64,000 nt of DNA from a virus: positions 1-64,000 of IMG/VR virus record IMGVR_UViG_3300013093_000029; one strand, 5' to 3'. The notes beneath the pieces were generated by a model. It was not told the origin of the DNA. It saw only the letters and a program-made list of their open reading frames with translations, and did no database searches. Positions 55,845-64,000 of this stretch are shown piece after piece (positions within the stretch are counted from its first letter, which is position 1; each line of letters begins with the position of its first letter). Made by a program: the position numbers and the translations under genes.

Positions 55845-58800
55845 ATGTCAATAACTCCAGCACCATCACTTAGTCAGGTAATACAAAGTGCTAGCGGCTA
55901 TTTAATAGCTCTAACCACAGGCGGTGAAACAGTTAAGCTAACTGGTAATGCCAATTGGCGCAACAACAATCCTGGTAATCTGCGCCCTACAGCATTTACA
56001 AGAGCTCAACCCGGTTTCATTGGTGTAGCTGATACAAGCAGCGGACAATTTGCTGTGTTTGACACTTATGCACACGGCGCACTAGCTCAGCAGACCCTAT
56101 TGTTTAGTACTACAGCGTATGCAGGACTTACTATAGCTCAGGCAATTGCCAAGTATGCTCCGGCAACTGAGAATAATGTACAATCTTATATTTCATCTGT
56201 GGTTAATGCCCTAGGAGTTGCAGCCAGCACATTAATGAACGCATTGACCCCTAGTCAACAGCAGACATTAGTGACATCTATGCAGAAAGTGGAAGGATAT
56301 GTTCCAGGACAAGTACAAAAAATATCAGACCCTTCATCTTTAACTAATGCGTCTACACCTAATCCGTCGGAGGCTAATTCTGCAGATGCTTCTCAAGTTT
56401 ATGTAGTGAATAATTCGCCACCTATACCTAACAGATTAGCTAATTATGCAAACTACATATATTCGTTAAGTTTACACATGTTAACAAATGAGGAATATAA
56501 TAATATTGTAGTCACACAACAATATACTCCTAAGAATGTTATTATTGCCAGTGCTGGCCGTCATGGTGTTAATTTTCCTCGTAACCCTAATTGGAGTGAA
56601 GATTTTTACTTTGAAAACTTTACTATGCAGACTATTATTAGTCCCAATGATGAAAGTAGAAACACCAATGCTATAAAATGTAGTTTTGAAATCATAGAAC
56701 CATATGGTTTTACTATGGTTGAAAGAATTCTTAAAACCACACAAGATCTGGGTGGTAGCAACTATCTTGACATGCCATATCTAGTGCAGATTGATTTCTT
56801 CGCAATGGATGATGCAGGCACGATCACAGGAGCATTGCCTGATTTACAAAAACGTCTTCCTGTTAAATTTACCAAGATGGATATCAAGGTAACTGAGCGC
56901 GGCGCATCATATACTGTGAATGCTATACCATTTGGCCATGATGGATTTACTGGCTCGGCAATCACAGTACCATCTAACATGGAAGTTACAGCAAAAACCG
57001 TAGCAGACTTTTTCCAAAGCGTTGAAGGAACATCAGCAGACTCATTTGCACAAGCTGTAGTAGCTAGCTCAGATTTGTCACAACGTCAAACAACAGATGC
57101 TCAAGCAGCGGCTAATCTAAATGCTCCTACTATGTTGTACAATTCTCTACAACAAAATTCTGTTATTAATGTAGATTCTTTTGGTACAGCAATTAACGCT
57201 TATTTTGCTGGTCTTAAAAATGCAGGCAAAATTTCTATAGCAGATATCTATAGATTTGAATTCTTGCCAGACCCCGATACAGGGCAGGATGTTATAGGAT
57301 CATCTACTTTTGTTGATCCTGCAGCTAATACTCCTAAAGCAACGCCAATGAAGAAGAATTCAGACGTTAAAGAAACTATTAGTATGAAATTGTCTGATGT
57401 AGGTAATAGTCAAAATACATACGATACTACCCGTGGCATTTTTAGTATTAACTATGGTACAGCAATTGATAAACTATTAGAATATGTAATACGTAATAGT
57501 TCTTATATACATGATCAATTGGTTATCCCTGATGGTATGTCAGATGCTGACTATCAAGCACGTAAAGATCAAATGAAAGATAAGCCACTTAAATGGTTTA
57601 AGATTGTGCCTAAGATTAGACTATTGGGATATGACACAATAAGAAAATTATGGGCTAAAGAATATACCTATTCAGTACAGCCTTATAAAATGTATAATCT
57701 ACGTAGTGATATTGCACCACAAGGTATTGTAGTAAATCCAGTCAAGGCCTACAACTATATATTCACAGGTAAAAATAGTGATATAATACATTTAGACATT
57801 GTTTTTAATACTTTGTTCTATACTCAACAGACAGCTTATAGAAATAATCAAGGTGAAACAAGCCCAACAGCTGAAAGTATTAACACTGATTACCAATATC
57901 AGAATGCACCTAATTATTCTGGCGGTGATGCTCCATTAGGAGTTAATTACGATGCTGTGATGCCGTTAGTTATGAAACCTGTGGTGCAGAACTCTAAGGC
58001 TGTGGCTACGGGTAATCCGACAGATGCCAAAGCTGTGGGCGCTGCGGATTTAGCAGAAAGTATTATGAGTAGTAGTTCAGCTGACATGCTGACTATTAAG
58101 ATGTCAATTATTGGTGATCCTGATTATATCAAACAAGATGACGTATTTTATGGGCCATCGGCGGCACTTACTACTGAAATAGCCAACTCATTTGATCCAC
58201 GACTATTACCAAATGGTGGTAGTTTAACTATGGATCAAAGCGGATTATATGTTCAAGTATTGTTTAAAGTTCCTAGAGATATTGATGACAGTACAGGATT
58301 TATGAAATATGATGCTGGCCAACGAAACAGTGTATTTAGTGGCTTATATCAAGTTCTTACTGTGACTAGTACTTTTACTAAAGGTGAGTTTACACAAGAA
58401 CTTACAATGAATCGTATACCACGACAAGTGGCCTTTGATTATGTAAGTGCTACTAACAATACAACCTCTAATGCAAGACCAGCATCTAGTAATGTCGCGT
58501 CAACTATAGTAAATTCAGTAACAGCAACACCAACCCCTAGTTCAGCGGCCGCAGCAGATACCGCGGTTGATCAAACTCCAGGACAAAATCAACAAACAGC
58601 GGCAACTAATATCTCAGCTCAAGATGCAGCCGATACGCCTACACCAACAGCAGCACAACAAGATTTAGCCAACGTAAGAGCTAGTGGTACTACTACAGAT
58701 ATTAATAGTCAAAATGCTCCACAAGAAACACCACAAGTACAGACACCAACAGTAACAGATATTAATACACAATTCTTAGGTACCGCAAAAACTACAGCAA

Positions 58801-59174
58801 TAGAAGTTAGAGATTTAGTAATGCACAGAAATAGTGTATATAATTTAGCACGAGCTACAGATAGTGGACTAACTAGATTAATTGACCAATATATTGCACA
58901 AGACCCTGCTAACGGTGACCTGACAGATAATGAATTGGCAGCTAAATATCCAGACGTTGCTACACTAGTAGCAAGAAAACAAAACTTATTAGCACAACAA
59001 AAACAATTGAATCAACAGATTACAGATACAGCAAATTCAATAGTTCAAAGCGAACCGCAGAAAGCTACACTCAACGTAGATATTACGTTTAATAGTACAG
59101 CTAAAGGCCCGTCGCCAACTATAGTAGTAGGCGGCCAACGACTATTAGAATTTGGAACTACACCAGGATCATAA
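55845..59174 (+). CDS. Large baseplate hub protein with N-terminal lysozyme-like domain
   Basis: An 1109-residue protein. The N-terminal region (WRNNNPGNLRP, FDTYAHGALAQQTLLF, LTIAQAIAKYAP) resembles the NPGN-type peptidoglycan-degrading domains in some phage tails. The middle (EDFYFENFTMQTIISPNDES, IKCSFEIIEPYGFTMVERIL, MPYLVQIDFFAMDDAG) is the hub-type domain I associate with gp27-position proteins of aquatic T4-like phages. Further parts include KWFKIVPKIRLLGYDTIRKL and a Gln/Ala/Pro-rich linker near 870-960, then a helical end. It probably forms the central hub with gp5. T4 gp27 is only 391 residues. Confidence 0.7.
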   Translation: MSITPAPSLSQVIQSASGYLIALTTGGETVKLTGNANWRNNNPGNLRPTAFTRAQPGFIGVADTSSGQFAVFDTYAHGALAQQTLLFSTTAYAGLTIAQAIAKYAPATENNVQSYISSVVNALGVAASTLMNALTPSQQQTLVTSMQKVEGYVPGQVQKISDPSSLTNASTPNPSEANSADASQVYVVNNSPPIPNRLANYANYIYSLSLHMLTNEEYNNIVVTQQYTPKNVIIASAGRHGVNFPRNPNWSEDFYFENFTMQTIISPNDESRNTNAIKCSFEIIEPYGFTMVERILKTTQDLGGSNYLDMPYLVQIDFFAMDDAGTITGALPDLQKRLPVKFTKMDIKVTERGASYTVNAIPFGHDGFTGSAITVPSNMEVTAKTVADFFQSVEGTSADSFAQAVVASSDLSQRQTTDAQAAANLNAPTMLYNSLQQNSVINVDSFGTAINAYFAGLKNAGKISIADIYRFEFLPDPDTGQDVIGSSTFVDPAANTPKATPMKKNSDVKETISMKLSDVGNSQNTYDTTRGIFSINYGTAIDKLLEYVIRNSSYIHDQLVIPDGMSDADYQARKDQMKDKPLKWFKIVPKIRLLGYDTIRKLWAKEYTYSVQPYKMYNLRSDIAPQGIVVNPVKAYNYIFTGKNSDIIHLDIVFNTLFYTQQTAYRNNQGETSPTAESINTDYQYQNAPNYSGGDAPLGVNYDAVMPLVMKPVVQNSKAVATGNPTDAKAVGAADLAESIMSSSSADMLTIKMSIIGDPDYIKQDDVFYGPSAALTTEIANSFDPRLLPNGGSLTMDQSGLYVQVLFKVPRDIDDSTGFMKYDAGQRNSVFSGLYQVLTVTSTFTKGEFTQELTMNRIPRQVAFDYVSATNNTTSNARPASSNVASTIVNSVTATPTPSSAAAADTAVDQTPGQNQQTAATNISAQDAADTPTPTAAQQDLANVRASGTTTDINSQNAPQETPQVQTPTVTDINTQFLGTAKTTAIEVRDLVMHRNSVYNLARATDSGLTRLIDQYIAQDPANGDLTDNELAAKYPDVATLVARKQNLLAQQKQLNQQITDTANSIVQSEPQKATLNVDITFNSTAKGPSPTIVVGGQRLLEFGTTPGS

Positions 59175-59177
59175 CAC

Positions 59178-61250
59178 ATGGCATTAGATCATAGAGTTGG
59201 CAATAAGGTTGTTAAAAATGCTCGTCGCGAAGAAGCATCAGGTACTCGCGTTGATCCTTATCCATATATAGGCATTGTTAAAAATAATTTAGATCCAACA
59301 CGTAGCGGACGTTTACAAGTTTATATTCCAGATCTAGGTGGTCCACCGGATGATCCTAAAAACTGGCGCACAGTAAGTTATAGTAGTCCGTTTATGGGAT
59401 ATACTAGTCAGACAGAACTTTCAACAGATCGCCCACCCACTACTAACGCATTTGGCACAGTTCATCATACCTATGGTATGTGGATGGTCCCGCCTGATGT
59501 GGGTATAGAAGTTATTTGTATTTTTATCGCGGGTGACCCTCTACGTGGATACTGGATAAGCTGTGTTAATCCTAACCTTAGCCACTACATGGTTCCTGGT
59601 CTAGCTGGAACGCAAAATGTCGATCTTACTAGCCTAACGCCAGGACAACGTAAAACAGTTCAAGACGGTGATATCTTACCAGTAGTTGAATTTAATGAAT
59701 ATACCAGCGACTTTACTAATGCCGCTTTTTACAATAACAATAAACCAGTACACACATATCAATGGGCAATATATCAAAAGCAAGGTCTAGATAAAGACGT
59801 CGTACGTGGCCCACAATCTAGTAGTAGTCAACGTGAAAGTCCTAGTTATGTATTTGGTATTAGTACACCGGGTCGTCCTGTAAATGATCCAGCAGATGAT
59901 ACTAACTATTTGTCAAACCTCACAACAGGTACAATAGATCCTAAGTACAATACTGTAAAATCACGTAAAGGTGGCCATGTATTTGTTATGGACGATGGTT
60001 CTACCCTAGGTGATGATCAACTTATACGTTTACGTACCGCAGGTGGACATCAGATATTAATGCACGATTCGAACGAGTCGTTATATATTTCTCATGCTAA
60101 TGGCTATAGCTGGGTTGAACTAACTAAGGACGGCAAGATTTTAGCCTACAGTAAGAACGGCATGGCTTTGCGTACAGAAGGCGATTTTAATATTGTGGCA
60201 GGTGGTGACTTTAACCTTGATGTAACAGGTAAAATTAACATTAAATCAGGTGCTAGCGTAGCATTAGAAACACCGTTGGCAAACTTTCTTGTAGCTGGTA
60301 AGTTAAGTGTAACAGCCACAGGTGGAACAGAATTAAAAACAGGATCATTTAAAGTAGATAGTGATGGCAAAATAGGTCTTAATGCAGGTGGTCCTATCGC
60401 TGTCCAAGGTGCAAGTTTTAAACAACAAAGTGGAGGTACAGATTCACTTAAAGCACTGACTCCTATTACACCTAACAAACTACCAGATACAGCATCAACA
60501 GGTGCTAGCTGGGTTAGTACTCCTGGTAAGTTAGAAACTATTGCTACAGTGGCACCAACACATGAACCATATGCTCGAGGTACTAAGGCCACAGCATTTA
60601 CTCCATCTAGCCCTGGAATTCAACCGGGCGGCTATAGCGGTAGTGTTGATCAAACTAAACAAAATGATACATCTGGAGTAAAAAATCCAGCAGGTCTTAA
60701 AGATATACGCAATCAGCCTGCGGCAACTAATGCTGTAGCAAATCTAACCAAAGATCAAACAACAGCATATCTCGCACAGATAGGCAAGAGTGAAAGTGGT
60801 GGTAACTATAATACCACTAACCAATTAGGCTATGTGGGCAAATATCAATTTGGTTGGCCTGCACTCTTTGATGGTGGCTATATTAAGAGCACAGTTAAAA
60901 GTAATGCAGGTCTACAAAATCCAAATGCCTGGACTGGCAAGAATGGCATTAGTAGTGTACAAGACTGGCTAAACAACGGCAACGAACAAGAAGCCGCTAT
61001 GTTGGTATATACCCAAAGAAACTATACTAGTATGTGTAATATTGGTGCTGTATCAGCTGACCAAAGTCCGGAAGATGTTGCAGGTATGTTGGCATGCGCA
61101 CACTTACTAGGCCCAGGCGGTGCTAAACAATGGCGTAATGGGCAAGGTGGATCAGACGCTAATGGAACCACAGGTGATACATACTTCCAAAAAGGCAAAT
61201 ATGCTGTAGCTGTGCTAGCCCCACAATTACAGTCAGTAAATAACGGCTAA
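59178..61250 (+). CDS. gp5: gp5-like hub/spike protein with C-terminal muralytic domain
   Basis: A 690-residue protein. The N-terminal OB-fold (YPYIGIVKNNLDPTRSGRLQ, VYIPDLGG) and GYWISCVNP are typical of gp5/VgrG-like hubs. The central GGHQILMHDSNESLYISHAN then GDFNIVAGGDFNLDVTGKIN suggest a triple beta-helix spike. The C-terminal ~170 residues (TAYLAQIGKSESGGNYNTTN, GYVGKYQFGWPALFDGGYIK) look like a transglycosylase-type lysozyme domain with a catalytic Glu in KSESGGNY. In T4 gp5 the lysozyme lies between hub and spike, so the order here differs. It would pierce and digest the cell wall. Confidence 0.82.
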   Translation: MALDHRVGNKVVKNARREEASGTRVDPYPYIGIVKNNLDPTRSGRLQVYIPDLGGPPDDPKNWRTVSYSSPFMGYTSQTELSTDRPPTTNAFGTVHHTYGMWMVPPDVGIEVICIFIAGDPLRGYWISCVNPNLSHYMVPGLAGTQNVDLTSLTPGQRKTVQDGDILPVVEFNEYTSDFTNAAFYNNNKPVHTYQWAIYQKQGLDKDVVRGPQSSSSQRESPSYVFGISTPGRPVNDPADDTNYLSNLTTGTIDPKYNTVKSRKGGHVFVMDDGSTLGDDQLIRLRTAGGHQILMHDSNESLYISHANGYSWVELTKDGKILAYSKNGMALRTEGDFNIVAGGDFNLDVTGKINIKSGASVALETPLANFLVAGKLSVTATGGTELKTGSFKVDSDGKIGLNAGGPIAVQGASFKQQSGGTDSLKALTPITPNKLPDTASTGASWVSTPGKLETIATVAPTHEPYARGTKATAFTPSSPGIQPGGYSGSVDQTKQNDTSGVKNPAGLKDIRNQPAATNAVANLTKDQTTAYLAQIGKSESGGNYNTTNQLGYVGKYQFGWPALFDGGYIKSTVKSNAGLQNPNAWTGKNGISSVQDWLNNGNEQEAAMLVYTQRNYTSMCNIGAVSADQSPEDVAGMLACAHLLGPGGAKQWRNGQGGSDANGTTGDTYFQKGKYAVAVLAPQLQSVNNG

Positions 61251-61258
61251 ATATTACT

Positions 61259-61636
61259 ATGGCTACAGTATATAAAGGTTTTAGTACAATAGGTCCAAGT
61301 AACAATTTCCGTTTAACGGATTTTGACCTAATCAAACAGGATATTATTAACCACTTTAACATTCGTAAAGGTGAGAAATTAATGAATCCTAACTTTGGTA
61401 CGATTATATGGAATGTACTATATGAGCCATTCACTGAAGATCTAAAAAGTGTAATTATCACAGATATCACAGCCGTTGCTGGCTATGATCCTCGTGTGAG
61501 CTTTGATAACATTATTGTTACAGAATATGATCAGGGCATACAAATAGAACTACAATTACGCTACGTTTTAACCAATCAAGTCAACACTATGCTGCTTAAT
61601 TTTAACGGCACAACACAGAAACTATCCGTGATGTAA
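61259..61636 (+). CDS. gp25: gp25, baseplate wedge (sheath initiator)
   Basis: The 125-residue protein has the gp25 pattern: DFDLIKQDIINHFNIRKGEK, LMNPNFGTIIWNVLYEPFT with the conserved EP near the sharp turn, and ILNNQ-like strand pairs at the end (IQIELQLRYVLTNQVNTMLL). gp25 joins the baseplate to the sheath. Length is near T4 gp25 (132). A late-like core (GCTAAATA, one mismatch) ends exactly 5 nt before the ATG and overlaps the gp5 stop; no Shine-Dalgarno is seen. Confidence 0.92.
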   Translation: MATVYKGFSTIGPSNNFRLTDFDLIKQDIINHFNIRKGEKLMNPNFGTIIWNVLYEPFTEDLKSVIITDITAVAGYDPRVSFDNIIVTEYDQGIQIELQLRYVLTNQVNTMLLNFNGTTQKLSVM

Positions 61637-61659
61637 TTAACTACGCTGTTTATTTCTAA

Positions 61660-61667
61660 GATAAATA
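61660..61667 (+). promoter_or_regulatory. Late promoter GATAAATA for gp6
   Basis: GATAAATA on the plus strand, predicted start near 61673; AGGA ribosome site 10 nt before the ATG at 61688. Confidence 0.7.
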
Positions 61668-61687
61668 CATTATATTAGGAATAAAGT

Positions 61688-64000
61688 ATGGCAACCACAA
61701 CGAGACAGACTAGTTTATTAGTCGCAGAAGACTGGACTAAACTATATCAAACGTTCCGCAACGCAGACTTTCAAAGTTACGACTATGAAACGCTACGTGC
61801 TTCGATGATCAGTTATCTTCAATTATACTATCCTGAAGATTTTAACGATTACATTGAAAGTTCTGAATTTATTGCGCTAATTGATATGATTTCCTTCTTA
61901 GGACAATCATTAGCCTTCCGCGGCGATTTAAATGCTCGTGAAAACTTTATCGATACAGCACAACGTCGTGACAGTATCTTAAAATTAGCACGTCTGATCT
62001 CATATAATCCTAAACGTAATATTAACAGCAAAGGCTATTTAAAATTTGACAGTGTGTCAACTACAGAAACAGTATATGATAGCAACGGGATTAATCTAAG
62101 CAATCTAATTATCAATTGGGCCGATAGTGCTAACAGTAATTGGTTAGAACAATTTACTATCGTATTAAATGCGGCACTACAAAGCAATCAAGTAATTGGT
62201 AAACCAGCTAGTAGTCAAATTATTGCTGGAGTAACTACAGAAGAATATAACATAAATTATATTCCTAGTAGACTAGCTATCTATCCATTTAAATCTACAG
62301 TTGGTGGTACCAGCATGGATTTTGAATTTGTAAGCCCAACCACTACAGGCCAAAATTATGTTTATGAGGCAGCACCATTTATAAGTGCACCATTTAATTT
62401 CCTATATAAAAATGACGGTCTAGGTAATGGTAGCAACAACACAGGCTATTTCTTATACTTTGTACAAGGTACACTACAAAGTCAAGACTTTAATTTTGCA
62501 GAAAGTATTCCAAATCGCACCTATAGTATCAACGCTAATAATATCAACAATAGTGATATTTGGCTTTATATGGTAAACAGTGATGGCACATTGGGTGAGA
62601 TGTGGACACAAACTCCTGCTGTGGCTAACACTAATGTTATCTATAATAATAGTTCAACACGTGACATTTATCAAGTTAATACACGTGCTAGTGATCAAAT
62701 TGATCTAGTATTCGGTGACGGCGCATTTGCGACCATTCCACAAGGTAATTTCCGTTTATACTATAGAATATCAAACGGTCTACAATACAAAATTACACCT
62801 GACGAAATGCAAGGTGTGGTTATGTCACTTAACTACCTAAGTCAATCAGGTCGTGTAGAAGTATTAAACATTACAGCTAGTCTACAGTATACAATTGCTA
62901 ATGCAACTACACGTGAAAGTCTGGACGAGATTAGACAAAAAGCGCCGCAACAATTCTATACACAGAATCGTATGATCACAGGTGAAGACTACAACATCTT
63001 ACCTTATACGCTATTCTCAAACATTTTAAAAGTAAAAGCTGTTAACCGTACTAGTTCTGGTATTAGTCGTTATCTTGATGTTATTGACGTAACAGGCAAA
63101 TATTCTAGTACTAATATTTTTGCTGAAGATGGCATATTGTATCGTGATAATTTTACCAGCACATTCAGCTTTGATTATTATACATCAAATGACATTTATC
63201 GTGTTATCTACGATCAAGTTGCTCATATAGCGCAGGCATCAGAAACACTTCAATTGTTCTATGCTGACTATCCACTGATTACATTAACTAACATCTATTG
63301 GCATACATCGACAACTATTGCTAATGGTAGCACAGGTTACTTTGTTGACGTAAACGGAAATATTTTACAAATCGGCAACTATGTTGCTAACAGTAACAAA
63401 TATATTCAACAAGGTAGTATTGTTAGACTTAGTGCAGGTCCAGGAAACTACTTTAACAGTCAAAATTATGTTCAAACAGGAACACCAAGCAAACCGGGTG
63501 ACAAATATTATATCTACGCAGCTATCGAATTGGTTGATGCTGATGGTACTAATAGTGGTCAAGGTAACCTTGCTAGTGGTGCAGGACCTGTAACTATTAA
63601 CCAAGTTATTCCAGCAACAGGGCTTAACGGATCAGCGCAAACAATCATTGGTGACAAAGTATTTGCTGTATTTAATAACAACTTTTCTAATACCTTAGTA
63701 CAATCAATGGTAGGTTACATACAGGCCTATGCTAACTTCGGTCTACGTTATGATACATCAACAGGTGCTTGGACTATTATTCTGCCAGGCAATTTAAATT
63801 TAAACGGTGAGTTTGACTTAACTTATGCAGGCGATACTAGTGGGCAAGCATTAGACAGCAGCTGGATTATTGCATTCCAGACAGTAGGTAAAACTTATAC
63901 AGTACTATATCGTGGGTTAAGCTATATTTTTGAAAGTGTCCAAGAAACTAATTTTTATTATGACGGCACAACTAAGATTTACGACTCTAAGACAGGACTA
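61688..64000 (+). CDS. gp6: gp6, baseplate wedge (partial at right edge)
   Basis: At least 771 codons without a stop to the window end. The N-terminus (FQSYDYETLRASMISYLQLY, EDFNDYIESSEFIALIDMIS, FLGQSLAFRGDLNARENF, AQRRDSILKLARLISYNP) matches gp6, the core wedge protein of the iris-like ring, which in T4 has 660 residues. The later part (GYFVDVNGNI, PSKPGDKYYIYAAIELVDAD) may include additional insertions, so this protein is longer than in T4. It has its own late promoter. Confidence 0.92.
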   Translation, partial: MATTTRQTSLLVAEDWTKLYQTFRNADFQSYDYETLRASMISYLQLYYPEDFNDYIESSEFIALIDMISFLGQSLAFRGDLNARENFIDTAQRRDSILKLARLISYNPKRNINSKGYLKFDSVSTTETVYDSNGINLSNLIINWADSANSNWLEQFTIVLNAALQSNQVIGKPASSQIIAGVTTEEYNINYIPSRLAIYPFKSTVGGTSMDFEFVSPTTTGQNYVYEAAPFISAPFNFLYKNDGLGNGSNNTGYFLYFVQGTLQSQDFNFAESIPNRTYSINANNINNSDIWLYMVNSDGTLGEMWTQTPAVANTNVIYNNSSTRDIYQVNTRASDQIDLVFGDGAFATIPQGNFRLYYRISNGLQYKITPDEMQGVVMSLNYLSQSGRVEVLNITASLQYTIANATTRESLDEIRQKAPQQFYTQNRMITGEDYNILPYTLFSNILKVKAVNRTSSGISRYLDVIDVTGKYSSTNIFAEDGILYRDNFTSTFSFDYYTSNDIYRVIYDQVAHIAQASETLQLFYADYPLITLTNIYWHTSTTIANGSTGYFVDVNGNILQIGNYVANSNKYIQQGSIVRLSAGPGNYFNSQNYVQTGTPSKPGDKYYIYAAIELVDADGTNSGQGNLASGAGPVTINQVIPATGLNGSAQTIIGDKVFAVFNNNFSNTLVQSMVGYIQAYANFGLRYDTSTGAWTIILPGNLNLNGEFDLTYAGDTSGQALDSSWIIAFQTVGKTYTVLYRGLSYIFESVQETNFYYDGTTKIYDSKTGL

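Overview
The window is a 64 kb piece of a T4-like myovirus (contractile-tailed phage) genome. It is AT-rich and densely coded, and its gene set matches the structural and replication core of T4-type phages. The versions of gp14, gp15, gp22, gp32, gp48 and gp53 and the many small fibre proteins resemble those of aquatic T4-like phages (cyanophage and SAR11-phage type) more than coliphage T4. No host marker such as a photosystem gene is present, so the host is not determined. Both ends are open: an unrecognised gene runs off the left edge and baseplate wedge gene gp6 runs off the right edge.

Layout. 0-2.5 kb (minus strand): recombination genes uvsX and gp32. 2.6-11.1 kb (minus): DNA packaging (gp17 and gp16-like terminase subunits) with several large or small unrecognised proteins that look head-associated. 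11.1-17.2 kb (minus): gp4-like head-completion nuclease, a tail-tube-family protein (gp54-like), tail tube gp19 and an enlarged tail sheath gp18. 17.3-21.1 kb: a zinc-finger/HNH-like gene (plus), gp1 dNMP kinase, a neck protein, and an early operon of four genes of unknown function (minus). 21.2-24.5 kb (plus): gp14, gp15 and a Nudix hydrolase. 24.5-37.3 kb (minus): a sugar/nucleotide-enzyme-like protein, repeat-rich tail fibres and small fibre or decoration proteins. 37.5-37.8 kb: one plus-strand early gene. 37.9-46.5 kb (minus): head cassette gp23, gp22, gp21, a gp68-like core protein, a small protein and portal gp20, then the tape measure. 46.5-47.6 kb (plus): gp26-type hub protein and a 64-codon ORF joined by a possible -1 frameshift. 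47.6-48.2 kb: a 547-nt gap with strong RNA secondary structure. 48.2-54.4 kb (minus): GIY-YIG-like protein, small basic protein, two radical SAM enzymes, gp46/gp47 recombination nuclease and late sigma factor gp55. 54.5-64 kb (plus): baseplate genes gp48, gp53, a large hub protein, gp5, gp25 and gp6.

How it works together. The genes cover recombination-dependent replication (uvsX, gp32, gp46/47), late transcription (gp55), packaging, prohead assembly and maturation, and the tail and baseplate. Regulation is unusually readable. Eighteen intergenic sites match a late promoter NATAAATA (T4: TATAAATA), and five sites match host sigma-70 promoters with exact 17-nt spacers. Early and late promoters often lie back to back at strand switches. 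Several late promoters sit inside or against inverted repeats that would hide a ribosome binding site or start codon in read-through RNA but not in RNA begun at the late promoter. Several other genes have the late -10 element exactly 5 nt before an ATG with no Shine-Dalgarno, suggesting leaderless late mRNAs.

Main items to follow up: the structured intergenic RNA candidate (about 47.7-48.17 kb), the slippery heptamer in the hub-assembly genes, the promoter-in-hairpin switches, the leaderless-start pattern, the tandem radical SAM genes, and short motifs shared between otherwise unrelated virion proteins. All functional calls come from reading the sequence and recalled family knowledge; no database search was run.
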